A stretch of DNA of 64,000 bases from JAJDXW01 sp965243335 (lineage in GTDB: Bacteria; Pseudomonadota; Gammaproteobacteria; HK1). The DNA is taken from the NCBI GenBank assembly GCA_965243335.1, contig OZ251545.1:3906001-3970000 (forward strand), in the 5' to 3' direction. Within the stretch, counting starts at the first letter, position 1; every line of letters begins with the position of its first letter. The notes beneath the pieces were generated by a model. The model was not told the DNA's origin, searched no databases, and worked only from the letters and a program-made list of their open reading frames with translations. The position numbers were made by a program, and so were the translations under genes. This document shows, piece after piece, positions 8,522 to 17,162 of the stretch.

Positions 8522-9721
8522 GTGCGCGTCTCCGCCGTCATCGCCGCCCTGCTCTCGATCGCCGTGGCCGGCTGGATGGCCTCCGGGCGGCTCGGCGGCG
8601 GGGAGCCCCCTCCCGCGTCGCCGGAGGCGGACCCCGAGGCGCCGGCGAACCCGGTCCCCCGCGTCCGGGTGGAGCGCATGAGGGCGCGTTCCCACGAGGT
8701 CGCGATCACCGTCCGGGGGCGGTCCGAAGCCTCCCGCCGGGTGGACGTCCGGGCCGAGACGGACGGGCGGATCGTCGAGGTCGGGGCCTCGCGGGGCGAC
8801 CCGGTCGAGAAGGGCGGCGTGCTCGCGCGCCTCGCGGTCGAGGAGCGCCGGGCGAAGCTCGCGGAGTACGAGGCGCGGCTCCGGCAGCGGCGCATCCACC
8901 TCGAGGCGACCGAGGCGCTCGCCGGGAAGGGGCTGAGCTCGCGCGAGGCGCTCGCGACCGCCAGGGCCGACGTCGACGCGGCGAAGGCGGCGGTGCAGCA
9001 GGTCGAGATCGAGATCGCCCGCACCCGCCTGCGCGCCCCCTTCGACGGGGTGCTCCTCGAGGGACACGCGGAGCTCGGGGACTACCTGAAGCAGGGGGAC
9101 CGGTTCGGGCGGATCATCGACCTCGACCCCATCCTCTTCGTCGGCAGCGTGACCGAGCGCTCCGTCGCGTGGCTCCGCCCCGGCCTGCCGGCGGCGGCGA
9201 GAAGCCTCTCGGGGCGGGAGATCCGGGGGACCCTCCGCTACGTCGCCCCGTCCGCGGACCCGGCGGCGCGCACCTACCGGATCGAGGTCGAGGCCGCGAA
9301 CCCCGGCCACCGGATCCGCGAGGGGATCACCGCCGACATCGCCGTCGAGGTCCGCACCACGATGGCGCACTTCGTCACCCCGGCGCTCCTCAGCCTCGCC
9401 GACGACGGGGCCATCGGGCTCAAGACGGTGGACGCGCGGAACCGGGTGCGCTTCCGGCCGGTCGCCATCATCGAGGACACCCCGCGCGGGGTCTGGCTCG
9501 GAGGGCTGCCGGCGGAGATCAGGGTCATCACGGTCGGGCAGGACTTCGTGTCCGCCGGGCAGGAGGTGGCGCCGGTCGGCCCCGATGAATCGGGCGGCGG
9601 CCCCGAGGGCGGCGGCCCCGGCCCGGGCCCGGGGGCCGGGATGCCGGCCGCGGCCTGGCCGGCCGGGAGGCCCCCGGAGGCGCCCTCGCGGCCCGCCGAC
9701 CCCCCGCGGAGCGCGTCGTGA
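8522..9721 (+). CDS. RND efflux periplasmic adaptor (membrane fusion protein, HlyD/AcrA type)
   Basis: 399 aa starting at GTG 8522, with an N-terminal hydrophobic anchor (VIAALLSIAVAGWM). The barrel-sandwich motif GRIVEVGASRGDPVEKGGVL leads into a coiled-coil hairpin (about residues 105-165). TRLRAPFDGVLLEGHAELGD is the returning lipoyl half-motif. A beta-barrel domain follows, and the tail is Gly/Pro-rich. It links an RND pump to an outer-membrane channel; no channel gene is adjacent. The stop overlaps the pump's GTG start by four bases. Confidence 0.9.
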   Translation: MRVSAVIAALLSIAVAGWMASGRLGGGEPPPASPEADPEAPANPVPRVRVERMRARSHEVAITVRGRSEASRRVDVRAETDGRIVEVGASRGDPVEKGGVLARLAVEERRAKLAEYEARLRQRRIHLEATEALAGKGLSSREALATARADVDAAKAAVQQVEIEIARTRLRAPFDGVLLEGHAELGDYLKQGDRFGRIIDLDPILFVGSVTERSVAWLRPGLPAAARSLSGREIRGTLRYVAPSADPAARTYRIEVEAANPGHRIREGITADIAVEVRTTMAHFVTPALLSLADDGAIGLKTVDARNRVRFRPVAIIEDTPRGVWLGGLPAEIRVITVGQDFVSAGQEVAPVGPDESGGGPEGGGPGPGPGAGMPAAAWPAGRPPEAPSRPADPPRSAS

Positions 9722-12700
9722 CCCTCATCGACGCGGCGGTCAGCCGCTCGCGGACCACCCTCTCGGCCCTCGTCCTCGTCCTCGCCACCGGGTTCGCCGC
9801 CTACGTCCAGATCCCGAAGGAAGCGGACCCCGACGTCTCCATCCCCATCATCTACGTCAACCTGAACCACGAGGGGATCGGCCCGGAGGACGCCGAGCGC
9901 CTCCTCGCCCGCCCGATGGAGATCGAGCTGCGGTCGATCGAAGGTCTCAAGCAGCTCTCGGCCGCCGCCTACCAGGGCGGGGCCTACCTGCTGCTCGAGT
10001 TCGACGCGGGCTTCGACGCCGATCAGGCCCTCGAAGACGTCCGCGAGCAGGTGGACAAGGCCAAGCCCGAGCTGCCGGAGGACACCGACGAGCCGAGCGT
10101 GGTCGAGATCAACCTGAGCGAGTTCCCGGTGATCGTCGTCACCCTGGGAGGCGCCCTCCCGGAGCGCGCGCTGCTCCGCATCGCCCGGAACCTCGAGGAC
10201 CGGCTGGAATCGATCCCGAGCGTCCTCGACGCGAAGATCGGCGGGGACCGCAAGGAGGTCGTGGAGATCATCATCGATCCGATGCTCATGGAGAGCTACG
10301 CGATCGACGCCGGGGCGGTGCTGCGGCTGGTCGCGCGGTCGAACACCCTCGTCGCGGCCGGGCAGCTCGACACCGGGCGGGGCCGGTTCGCGGTGACGGT
10401 GCCGGGGCTGTTCGAGTCCCTGCCCGACGTCCTGGACATGCCGATCAAGGTCTCGGGGGACAGCGCGATCACCGTCCGGGACGTCGCCTCGGTGCGCCGC
10501 ACCTTCAAGGACCGGGTGACCACCGCGCGGGTCAACGGCAAGCCGGCGCTCAGCCTGGAGGTCTCGAAGCGGGCCGGCGAGAACATCATCGACACCACCA
10601 ACGCGGTGCGCCGGGTGGTCGAGGCGGAGCGGGCGCACTGGCCGCCGGGGGTGGAGGTCCGGTTCTCGCAGGACCGGTCGGGCGACATCCGCACCATGCT
10701 GAAGGACCTCGAGAACAACGTGACGAGCGCGATCCTCCTCGTCATGATCATCGTCGTGGCCGCGCTCGGTCTGCGCTCGGGGTTCCTCGTCGGGGTCGCG
10801 ATCCCGGGCTCCTTCCTCACCGGGGTCCTGGTGCTGTCCACCCTCGGGCTCACCGTCAACATCGTGGTGCTGTTCTCGCTCATCCTGGCCGTGGGGATGC
10901 TCGTGGACGGGGCCATCGTGGTCACCGAGTACGCCGACCGGAAGATGCGCGAGGGGGAGCTGCCCCGCCATGCCTACGTGCTCGCGGCGAGGCGGATGAG
11001 CTGGCCGATCATCGCCTCGACCGCGACCACCCTCGCCGCGTTCGCCCCCCTCCTGTTCTGGCCGGGCATCGTCGGCGAGTTCATGAAGTTTCTCCCCATC
11101 ACCCTGCTCGCGACCCTGAGCGCCTCCCTGCTGATGGCGCTCGTGTTCGTGCCGGTGCTCGGGACCAACCTCGCGGCGGTCACGCGGGGCTTCCTGGTGG
11201 TCGGGACCGCGCTCGCCGTCGGGGCGCTCGCCGCCGCCCTCGCGCTCGGCGGCTTCGGCCTCCTGTTCGGCGGCCCGCCGGGCATGGCCGGGAACGCGGC
11301 CGGGGGGGCGGCCGGCCTCGCCGGCGCGTGGCTCGGCTGGCTCGCCGGCCGGCGGCTCGGCGCGTGGTCGGACCGCCGCTTCCTGCGGAGCCCCGCCGAG
11401 CCCGCAGGGCCCGAGGGGCCCGCCGCGCCGCGCCGCGCCCTGCGGGCGGAGGGCGGCGTGGACCCGACGACCCTCCCCGGCATCACCGGCGCCTATGCGC
11501 GGGGCCTCGCCCGCGTGCTCCGCCGCCCCGGCACGGTGCTCGCAGCGGCCGGCGGCGCCCTCGCCCTCGCCTGGGCGGCGTACACCCAGCTCGGCAAGGG
11601 GGTCGAGTTCTTCCCGGAGGTGGAGCCGGAGCAGGCCAAGGTCCTCGTCCACGCGCGGGGAAACCTCTCCGTCGCGGAGAAGTCCGCGCTGGTGCGGGAG
11701 GTCGAGGCGGAGATCCTCGCGATGCAGCGCGACCGGGGCGAGTTCAGCACCATCTACATGCTCGCGGGAAACCTCGACAGCCGGGGCGACGACCCGGAGG
11801 ACGTCATCGGCACGATCTCGCTCGAGCTCGCGGACTGGCAGGCCCGGCGGACGGCCCACGAGATCCTGTCCGAGGTCCGGGAGCGCACCGCCCCCCTCGC
11901 GGGGGTCCGGGTGGAGACCCGGTTCCCGCGGGCGGGCCCGCCGGTCGGGAAGCCGGTCGCGCTCCAGCTCGCCTCGCGGGACCCGGAGCGGCTGGCCGCG
12001 GAGGCGGAGCGCGCCGCCCGGTTCTTCCGGAGCCTCTCCGGCCTCAAGGACGTCGAGGACGGACAGCCCATCCCGGGGATCGAATGGGAGATCGGCGTCG
12101 ACCGGACCCAGGCCGCGAAGTTCGGGCTCGACGTGACGACCATCGGGCAGTTCGTGCAGCTCGTGACCCGGGGGCTCAAGATCTCCGACTACCGCCCCGA
12201 CGACAGCGACGAGGAGATCGAGCTCCGGATCCGGTACCCGGAGTCGTACCGGACGATCGACGAGCTCGACCGCATCCGGATCCCGACCGCCGAGGGCGGG
12301 ATCCCGATCGGCAACTTCGTCGAGCGCCGGGCGCGCCCCCGCACCGGCACCCTGCGCCGCAAGGACGCGATGCGCGAGATCACGGTGCGCGCCGACGTGC
12401 TGCCCGGGGTGCTGGCGGACGACAAGGTGCGGGAGATCGAGGGGTGGATCGCGGCCGAGGGCATCGACCCCCGGGTGGAGTGGACCTTCCGCGGCGAGGA
12501 CGAGGAGCAGCAGCAGGCGCGGGAGTTCCTGGGCCGGGCGTTCGGGATCGCGCTGTTCGTGATGGCCCTCATCCTCGTGACCCAGTTCAACCGCTTCTAC
12601 TCCGCGCTGCTCATCCTGTCCGCGGTCGTGCTCTCCACGGTCGGGGTGCTGATCGGCCTGCTCGTCACCCGGCAGCCGTTCGGGATCGTGATGAGCGGCA

Positions 12701-13068
12701 TCGGGGTCATCGCCCTCGCCGGCATCGTCGTCAACAACAACATCGTGCTCATCGACACCTTCGACCGGCTGCGCCGGACCATCGCCGACCCGGTCCAGGC
12801 GATCCTGCGCACCGGGGCGCAGCGCCTGCGGCCGGTGATCCTCACCACCGTGACGACCATCTGCGGGCTGATGCCGATGGTGATGCAGGTCAACGTCGAC
12901 CTCTTCTCGCGGACGATCACGACCGGTGCCCCCTCCACCCAGTGGTGGACCCAGCTCGCGACCGCGGTCGCGTTCGGCCTCGCCTTCGCGACGGTCCTCA
13001 CCCTCGTGGTGACCCCCTGCGCGCTCATGGTCCGGGAGAACCACCGCACGCGCGCCGCGGCCCGCTGA
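9718..13068 (+). CDS. RND-family efflux pump inner-membrane subunit
   Basis: 1116 aa, longer than the usual 1020-1050. The proton-driven pump of a tripartite exporter. The N-terminus (TLSALVLVLATGFAAYVQIP), the membrane blocks LAVGMLVDGAIVVTEYADRK and FAPLLFWPGIVGEFMKF, and the C-terminal half with GIGVIALAGIVVNNNIVLID are all present. The extra length comes from an insertion at about residues 490-590. This stretch holds Gly/Ala-rich hydrophobic segments and a Pro-rich linker between the two pseudo-symmetric halves. Substrate class cannot be read from sequence. Translationally coupled to the adaptor upstream. Confidence 0.92.
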   Translation: MTLIDAAVSRSRTTLSALVLVLATGFAAYVQIPKEADPDVSIPIIYVNLNHEGIGPEDAERLLARPMEIELRSIEGLKQLSAAAYQGGAYLLLEFDAGFDADQALEDVREQVDKAKPELPEDTDEPSVVEINLSEFPVIVVTLGGALPERALLRIARNLEDRLESIPSVLDAKIGGDRKEVVEIIIDPMLMESYAIDAGAVLRLVARSNTLVAAGQLDTGRGRFAVTVPGLFESLPDVLDMPIKVSGDSAITVRDVASVRRTFKDRVTTARVNGKPALSLEVSKRAGENIIDTTNAVRRVVEAERAHWPPGVEVRFSQDRSGDIRTMLKDLENNVTSAILLVMIIVVAALGLRSGFLVGVAIPGSFLTGVLVLSTLGLTVNIVVLFSLILAVGMLVDGAIVVTEYADRKMREGELPRHAYVLAARRMSWPIIASTATTLAAFAPLLFWPGIVGEFMKFLPITLLATLSASLLMALVFVPVLGTNLAAVTRGFLVVGTALAVGALAAALALGGFGLLFGGPPGMAGNAAGGAAGLAGAWLGWLAGRRLGAWSDRRFLRSPAEPAGPEGPAAPRRALRAEGGVDPTTLPGITGAYARGLARVLRRPGTVLAAAGGALALAWAAYTQLGKGVEFFPEVEPEQAKVLVHARGNLSVAEKSALVREVEAEILAMQRDRGEFSTIYMLAGNLDSRGDDPEDVIGTISLELADWQARRTAHEILSEVRERTAPLAGVRVETRFPRAGPPVGKPVALQLASRDPERLAAEAERAARFFRSLSGLKDVEDGQPIPGIEWEIGVDRTQAAKFGLDVTTIGQFVQLVTRGLKISDYRPDDSDEEIELRIRYPESYRTIDELDRIRIPTAEGGIPIGNFVERRARPRTGTLRRKDAMREITVRADVLPGVLADDKVREIEGWIAAEGIDPRVEWTFRGEDEEQQQAREFLGRAFGIALFVMALILVTQFNRFYSALLILSAVVLSTVGVLIGLLVTRQPFGIVMSGIGVIALAGIVVNNNIVLIDTFDRLRRTIADPVQAILRTGAQRLRPVILTTVTTICGLMPMVMQVNVDLFSRTITTGAPSTQWWTQLATAVAFGLAFATVLTLVVTPCALMVRENHRTRAAAR

Positions 13069-13078
13069 GCCGGGGGGC

Positions 13079-13345
13079 GGCGCCTCCTTCCGAGGCGCGT
13101 GCGCGGTGGGGATTCTCGCCAGGCACACCCCGTTGCGGACGCTCCTGGGAACGGCGCGTCCTGACGGACGCGGGCGTCCCGCCCACCTTCGTCATTCCCG
13201 CGAAAGCGGGAATCCATGTGTCCTGGGAACGCGGGCGGGACGCCCGCACAGAATGAAGCGCACGCGAACGAAAATGCGGGCGGGACGCCCGCGTCCGTCA
13301 GGACGCGCCGTTCCCAGGAGGCACCGATACCGCGGGAAGATCCCG
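13079..13345. repeat. Dispersed GC-rich palindromic repeat cluster
   Basis: Non-coding. It contains the recurring border GTGCGCGGTGGGG at 13099, paired TGGGAACG/CGTTCCCA arms, several GGGCGGGACGCCCGC palindromes, and the hairpin ATTCCCGCGAAAGCGGGAAT at 13194. The same modules recur near 14641, 26783, 37620, 38590, 40060, 56700 and 63020. Confidence 0.75.
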
Positions 13346-13362
13346 TCTCCGTAGGGCAATAA

Positions 13363-14610
13363 ATGTCTCGACCCAAGCTCTCCCCTCCCTCCATCAACAG
13401 CTTACGAACCGCGCACGGCCCTCCCTCCGGCTACCTCGCGCCGCTCGCGGCGATGATGCTCGTGCAGGCGATGACCGCGATGGCGGTCGTCACCGTGCCG
13501 GTCCTCGCCCCCGAGATCGCGGCCGACCTCGCGGTGGACACCGCCGCGGTCGGCCTGCACCAGTCCATCGCCTACCTCGGCGCGGCGGCCCTCACCCTGG
13601 TCAGCGGCTCGCTCGTGCTCCGCTACGGGGGGATCCGGATCAACCAGGCGAGCGTCCTCCTCTCGGCGGCCGGGGTGGGGGTCGTGCTCGCCGGGTCGGC
13701 CCCGGCCGCCGCGCTCGGCGCGGTCCTCGCCGGCATGGGCTACGGGCTCGCGACCCCGGGGGCGAGCCACGTCCTCGCCCGGGTCACCCCCGCCGCGCGG
13801 CGCGGGCTCGTCTTCTCGATCAAGCAGTCCGCGGTACCGCTCGGCGGGCTCCTCGCGGGCATCGCGTTCCCGCCCATCGCGGAGCGGTTCGGATGGCCGT
13901 GGGCGATCGGCCTCTCGTGCGCCCTCGCCGCATCCGCCGCGCTCGCCGTCCAGCGGCTCCGCGCCCCCCTCGACACGGACCGCGACCCCGCGCACCGGGT
14001 GCGCCTCGGGGCGCCGGGGGACTCCGTGCGCCTCGTCCTCGCGACCCCCGCGCTCCGGCCCATCGCCCTCGTCGCGTTCAGCTACGGGGCGGCCCAGCTC
14101 TCCCTGTTCGCGTTCCTCGTCACCTGCCTGGTGGAGCAGGCGTCCGTCGACCTCGTGACCGCGGGGCTCCTGTTCGCGGTGATGCAGAGTACCGGGATGG
14201 CCGCCCGGGTCGCGTGGGGCTGGGTGAACGACCGCTGGCTCCCGACGCGCCCCCTCCTCGCGTGGATCGGGGTCGGCATCGTCGCGTCGACGACGGCGGC
14301 CGCCACGTTCTCGGACGGGTGGCCCCTCGCCGGGCTCGCGGTCGCCTGCGCCGCGCTCGGCCTCACCACCGTCGGCTGGAACGGCGTCTACCTCGCGGAG
14401 GTCGCGCGGGCGATGCCGTCCGGGAAGGTCGGCTCCGCGACGGGCGGGGTGCTCCTGTTCACGTTCCTCGGGATCGTGGCCGGCCCGTCGACCTTCGGCG
14501 CGATCGTCGCGACGAGCGGGAGCTACGCCCCCGCGTTCCTCGCCGTCGCCGGGCTCGTGCTCGCGACCGTCGCCGTGCTCCTCCTCCCCCCTCGGAGGCG
14601 GGCCGGGTAG
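13363..14610 (+). CDS. Major facilitator superfamily transporter
   Basis: 415 aa with about 12 hydrophobic helices. The first helix follows a 25-residue hydrophilic N-terminus. The segment SLVLRYGGIRIN replaces the loop 2-3 motif, GMGYGLATPGASHV lies in helix 4, and SIKQSAVPLGGLLAG in helix 5. Overall it resembles the CynX/NarK-like group of small-organic-anion permeases, but the substrate is unknown. It stands between two palindromic repeat elements and is not obviously co-transcribed with its neighbours. Confidence 0.85.
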   Translation: MSRPKLSPPSINSLRTAHGPPSGYLAPLAAMMLVQAMTAMAVVTVPVLAPEIAADLAVDTAAVGLHQSIAYLGAAALTLVSGSLVLRYGGIRINQASVLLSAAGVGVVLAGSAPAAALGAVLAGMGYGLATPGASHVLARVTPAARRGLVFSIKQSAVPLGGLLAGIAFPPIAERFGWPWAIGLSCALAASAALAVQRLRAPLDTDRDPAHRVRLGAPGDSVRLVLATPALRPIALVAFSYGAAQLSLFAFLVTCLVEQASVDLVTAGLLFAVMQSTGMAARVAWGWVNDRWLPTRPLLAWIGVGIVASTTAAATFSDGWPLAGLAVACAALGLTTVGWNGVYLAEVARAMPSGKVGSATGGVLLFTFLGIVAGPSTFGAIVATSGSYAPAFLAVAGLVLATVAVLLLPPRRRAG

Positions 14611-14640
14611 CCGCCCGGACAAGGCCGTTCCCTGTCCGCC

Positions 14641-14834
14641 GCAAGTGCGCGGTGGGGTTTTCGCCAGGCACACCTCTCGCAGGCGCTCCTGGGAACGCTT
14701 GTGTCCCGCCCGCATTCTCATTTCCGGGGGCTCCGCCCCCGTGCGGGCGAGACGCCCGCGTTCCCAGGACGCCCACATCCCCACGGACGCGCCTGCGAGA
14801 GGTGTGCCTGACGAAAACCCCACCGCGCACTTGC
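14641..14834. repeat. 194-bp near-perfect palindromic (MITE-like) element
   Basis: The arms 14641-14685 and 14790-14834 are inverted copies, matching at 44 of 45 positions. The outer end is GCAAGTGCGCGGTGGGG and the inner end CTCTCGCAGGCG. Within them are a second inverted pair (TGGGAACG/CGTTCCCA) and a central GGGGGCTCCGCCCCC hairpin, so the whole element can fold into one stem. It has no coding capacity and is the most complete member of the dispersed family in this window. Confidence 0.8.
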
Positions 14835-14867
14835 CTCCGTTGGGCCGGCCCCCTGGTCCGGCCGGTT

Positions 14868-14873
14868 TATATT
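14868..14873 (+). promoter_or_regulatory. Putative -10 box of glk, very close to the start codon
   Basis: TATATT lies 7 bases upstream of the ATG at 14881, so transcription would begin at or next to the start codon, giving a leaderless or nearly leaderless mRNA. No clear -35 at standard spacing. Confidence 0.4.
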
Positions 14874-14880
14874 GGCGGGC

Positions 14881-15876
14881 ATGTCGGGGCTGGTCGGGGA
14901 CGTCGGCGGCACCTGGGCGAGGTTCGGCCTCGTCGGGCCGGACGGCGCGTTCGAGCGCGTCGAGGTCCGCGCCTGCGCCGAATACGCGGGGCTCGCCGAA
15001 GCCCTGGAAGCCTATCTCGCCGACGCCGCGCGGGGCGTCCGCCCGCGGCGGGCGGCCATCTCCGTCGCGGGGCCGGTCACCGGGGACCGGGTGAACCTCA
15101 CCAACCACCCGTGGTCGTTCTCGGTGGAGGCCGTGCGGGGGCGCTTCGGCTTCGATACGCTCGCGGTGGTCAACGACTTCAGCGCCGTCGCCCGCGGGGT
15201 ACCGCATCTCGGGGAGGCGGACCGCCGGCAGATCGGCGGGGGCCGGCCGGCGGCGGGGGCGGCCGTCGCGGTGCTCGGACCCGGCACCGGCCTCGGCGTG
15301 TCCGGTCTGGTTCCCGCCGACGGCGGGGGCTGGGCGGTGGTCGAAGGAGAGGGCGGGCACACGACGATGGCCGCGACCGGCCCGCGCGAAGCCCGGGTCC
15401 TGGCCGAGCTCGCCCGCGAGTTCGGGCACGTCTCGGCCGAACGGGTGCTGTCCGGGCCGGGGCTCGTCAACCTCCACCGCGCCCTTCGCCGCCTCGACGG
15501 CGAGGAGCCGGGCGGCCCGGACCCGACCGCGGAGGAGATCGTGGCCGAAGGGGCCGGCGAGCGCCCGGGGTGGGGCGGCGGCTCGCCGCGGTTCGGCGAG
15601 GCGCTGGACCTCGCGGCGGAGCTCCTCGGCACGTTCGCCGCCGACGCGGCCCTCACCTTCGGCGCGCGCGGCGGGGTCTACGTCGGGGGCGGCCTCGTCC
15701 CGCGCTACGCGGACCGCTTCGCGAGGTCCGGGTTCCGGTCCCGCTTCGAGGACAAGGGTCGGTTCTCGGAATATCTCGCCGCCATCCCGACCTACCTCAT
15801 CGTGCACGAGCTTCCCGCCTTCCTCGGCCTCGCCTCCCTCGTCCGCGAGCCGCCGGAGCGGACGGCCCCAGGCTGA
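14881..15876 (+). CDS. glk: Glucokinase
   Basis: 331 aa, close to E. coli Glk (321). It phosphorylates glucose with ATP. GDVGGTWARFGLV at the N-terminus is the phosphate-1 loop. VVNDFSAVARGVPHL carries the catalytic Asp. VLGPGTGLGVSGLV and EGEGGHTTMA form the sugar and phosphate-2 sites, and GGVYVGGGLVPRYAD the adenosine motif. An upstream in-frame TTG at 14872 is possible, but the ATG matches family N-termini. Confidence 0.93.
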   Translation: MSGLVGDVGGTWARFGLVGPDGAFERVEVRACAEYAGLAEALEAYLADAARGVRPRRAAISVAGPVTGDRVNLTNHPWSFSVEAVRGRFGFDTLAVVNDFSAVARGVPHLGEADRRQIGGGRPAAGAAVAVLGPGTGLGVSGLVPADGGGWAVVEGEGGHTTMAATGPREARVLAELAREFGHVSAERVLSGPGLVNLHRALRRLDGEEPGGPDPTAEEIVAEGAGERPGWGGGSPRFGEALDLAAELLGTFAADAALTFGARGGVYVGGGLVPRYADRFARSGFRSRFEDKGRFSEYLAAIPTYLIVHELPAFLGLASLVREPPERTAPG

Positions 15877-15897
15877 CCCGCACGTCTTCCCCTGCTC

Positions 15898-15977
15898 CTG
15901 ATCACGCACGAAGCTCGGCTTGCCATCCCGGGTCGATGGAGACCCGAGATCGCAAATCGAGCCTCGTGCGTGATCAG
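15898..15977. repeat. 80-bp imperfect inverted repeat downstream of glk
   Basis: The arms CTGATCACGCACGAAGCTCG (15898-15917) and its inverted copy at 15958-15977 match at 19 of 20 positions. A nested GGGTC/GACCC hairpin lies in the loop. It sits between convergent genes (glk and the minus-strand Uma2) and could act as a bidirectional terminator, though it has no T tract. Confidence 0.55.
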
Positions 15978-16134
15978 GTCAATCGAAAGTCCCTGGGCTC
16001 CCGCTTTCTCCCCGCTCTCGCGAGGAGGACGGGGAAGGACGGGTCGAAAGACACCATTCAGGCGGTCGTCGATGACGGTCCGCGGGAGAGAGCGGAGCCG
16101 GATCGATCCAGCAACGCCTTGCGGGCGGTGATCC

Positions 16135-17124
16135 TCAACCCCCGCCCCGGGAAGCGGCGATGCGCGCGTGGAAGTCCGGCTCGCTGTCGCAGGCGAGCGC
16201 CGCCGCGACCAGGACCTCCTCCGGCGATCCGGCAAGCGCCGGCGCGCGTCCCGGGAACTCCGCGGAGACCGGGATCCCCCGCGACCGCAGGAGCTGGCGC
16301 ACCATCTTCGAGCGGGCTTCCGTTCGGCCTTCGTCCCGCAGGGAGCGGAGCAGGGGGTCGTCGTCCGGCCCCGTCCCGTCGCGTTCCCCCAAGGTCCGCC
16401 CCAGACGCTCCAGCCGCGCGTGCGTCCACGCCGAAGGCTCGACCTCGTTCAGCGCGTCGTGGATCGCCTCCGCCCGCCAGCCGGGAAACGCAAGGCTCCG
16501 CGGCGACTTCCGGTACGCGCCCTCTTCCAGCAGATGGATCGTCAGCCCCGGCAGCGTCCCCCGCGGGCGGCTCGGCGTGCGCCGCTCCGGCACTTCCACC
16601 CACACCTCCGGGAACCCCCACGCCTCGTACAGCTTGAGCTTGCCCCGGCGAACGTCCGTCGTATGGTCCACTTCCAGGACCACGTCCGGGTACGGATGCT
16701 CCCCCACCACCATCGCGCTCGACCCCAAAAGGTCCACCCGCGACGGGTACAGGTACACGGTCTGGTCCGCCTGCATGATCCGCCGCGGCCTGCCGCGCTC
16801 GTTGCGCACCAGCAGGTCCATCGAGCCGTAGCACTTGATGGGCGAGCCGCGCACCGCTCCGATGCGCTCGACCAGCCCGGAGAGGCCGTGCGAGGGGCTC
16901 TCGTGGGTGGGGCTGGTCGGCTCGCTGACCATCCACGCGGTCCCGGACCTCGCGTCCCAGACCTCGAGCCGCCCTTCGTAGCGGAGCAGCTCCGCATACG
17001 ACATGGGGACCGCCTTGCAGCCGGTGAACTCCAGCTCCTCGATCAGCGGCTCCTCGGGCGGCGGCGGGCTCAGGGCAGCGCCCTTGCCGGTCTCCGTCCC
17101 CATCCTTTCGCGCGACGTGGCCAT
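16135..17124 (-). CDS. Uma2-family putative endonuclease (DUF820), without a repeat tail
   Basis: 329 aa from the ATG at 17124, chosen because GGAGGAAGGG precedes it; an ATG at 17139 is also in frame. The PD-(D/E)XK core reads HPYPDVVLEVDHTTDVRRGK (Asp, Glu and Lys in the expected order), then LYEAWGFPEVWVEVPE. No substrate is established for this family; it is found in many copies in cyanobacteria and some proteobacteria. Very similar to 38750-39898 across the N-terminal 270 residues, but it lacks that paralogue's Arg-Gly-Glu-rich repeats, having only GRTEARSKMVRQLLRSRG there. Confidence 0.85.
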   Translation of the reverse strand: MATSRERMGTETGKGAALSPPPPEEPLIEELEFTGCKAVPMSYAELLRYEGRLEVWDARSGTAWMVSEPTSPTHESPSHGLSGLVERIGAVRGSPIKCYGSMDLLVRNERGRPRRIMQADQTVYLYPSRVDLLGSSAMVVGEHPYPDVVLEVDHTTDVRRGKLKLYEAWGFPEVWVEVPERRTPSRPRGTLPGLTIHLLEEGAYRKSPRSLAFPGWRAEAIHDALNEVEPSAWTHARLERLGRTLGERDGTGPDDDPLLRSLRDEGRTEARSKMVRQLLRSRGIPVSAEFPGRAPALAGSPEEVLVAAALACDSEPDFHARIAASRGGG

Positions 17125-17156
17125 CGTCCCTTCCTCCATTCCGGCCCTGCACGGGC

Positions 17157-17162
17157 ATTATA
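17157..17162 (-). promoter_or_regulatory. -10 box (TATAAT) of the Uma2 gene
   Basis: A consensus TATAAT on the minus strand overlaps the last codon of ubiB. Its downstream stretch (about 30 bases, including GCAGGGCCGGAATGGAGGAA) recurs before the paralogue at 38750, there with TACAAT. Confidence 0.6.

Noticed and set aside
9274..13128. A 1284-codon minus-strand frame opposite the RND pump
   Set aside because: Asp/Arg/His-rich shadow of a well-supported RND gene with no domain of its own.
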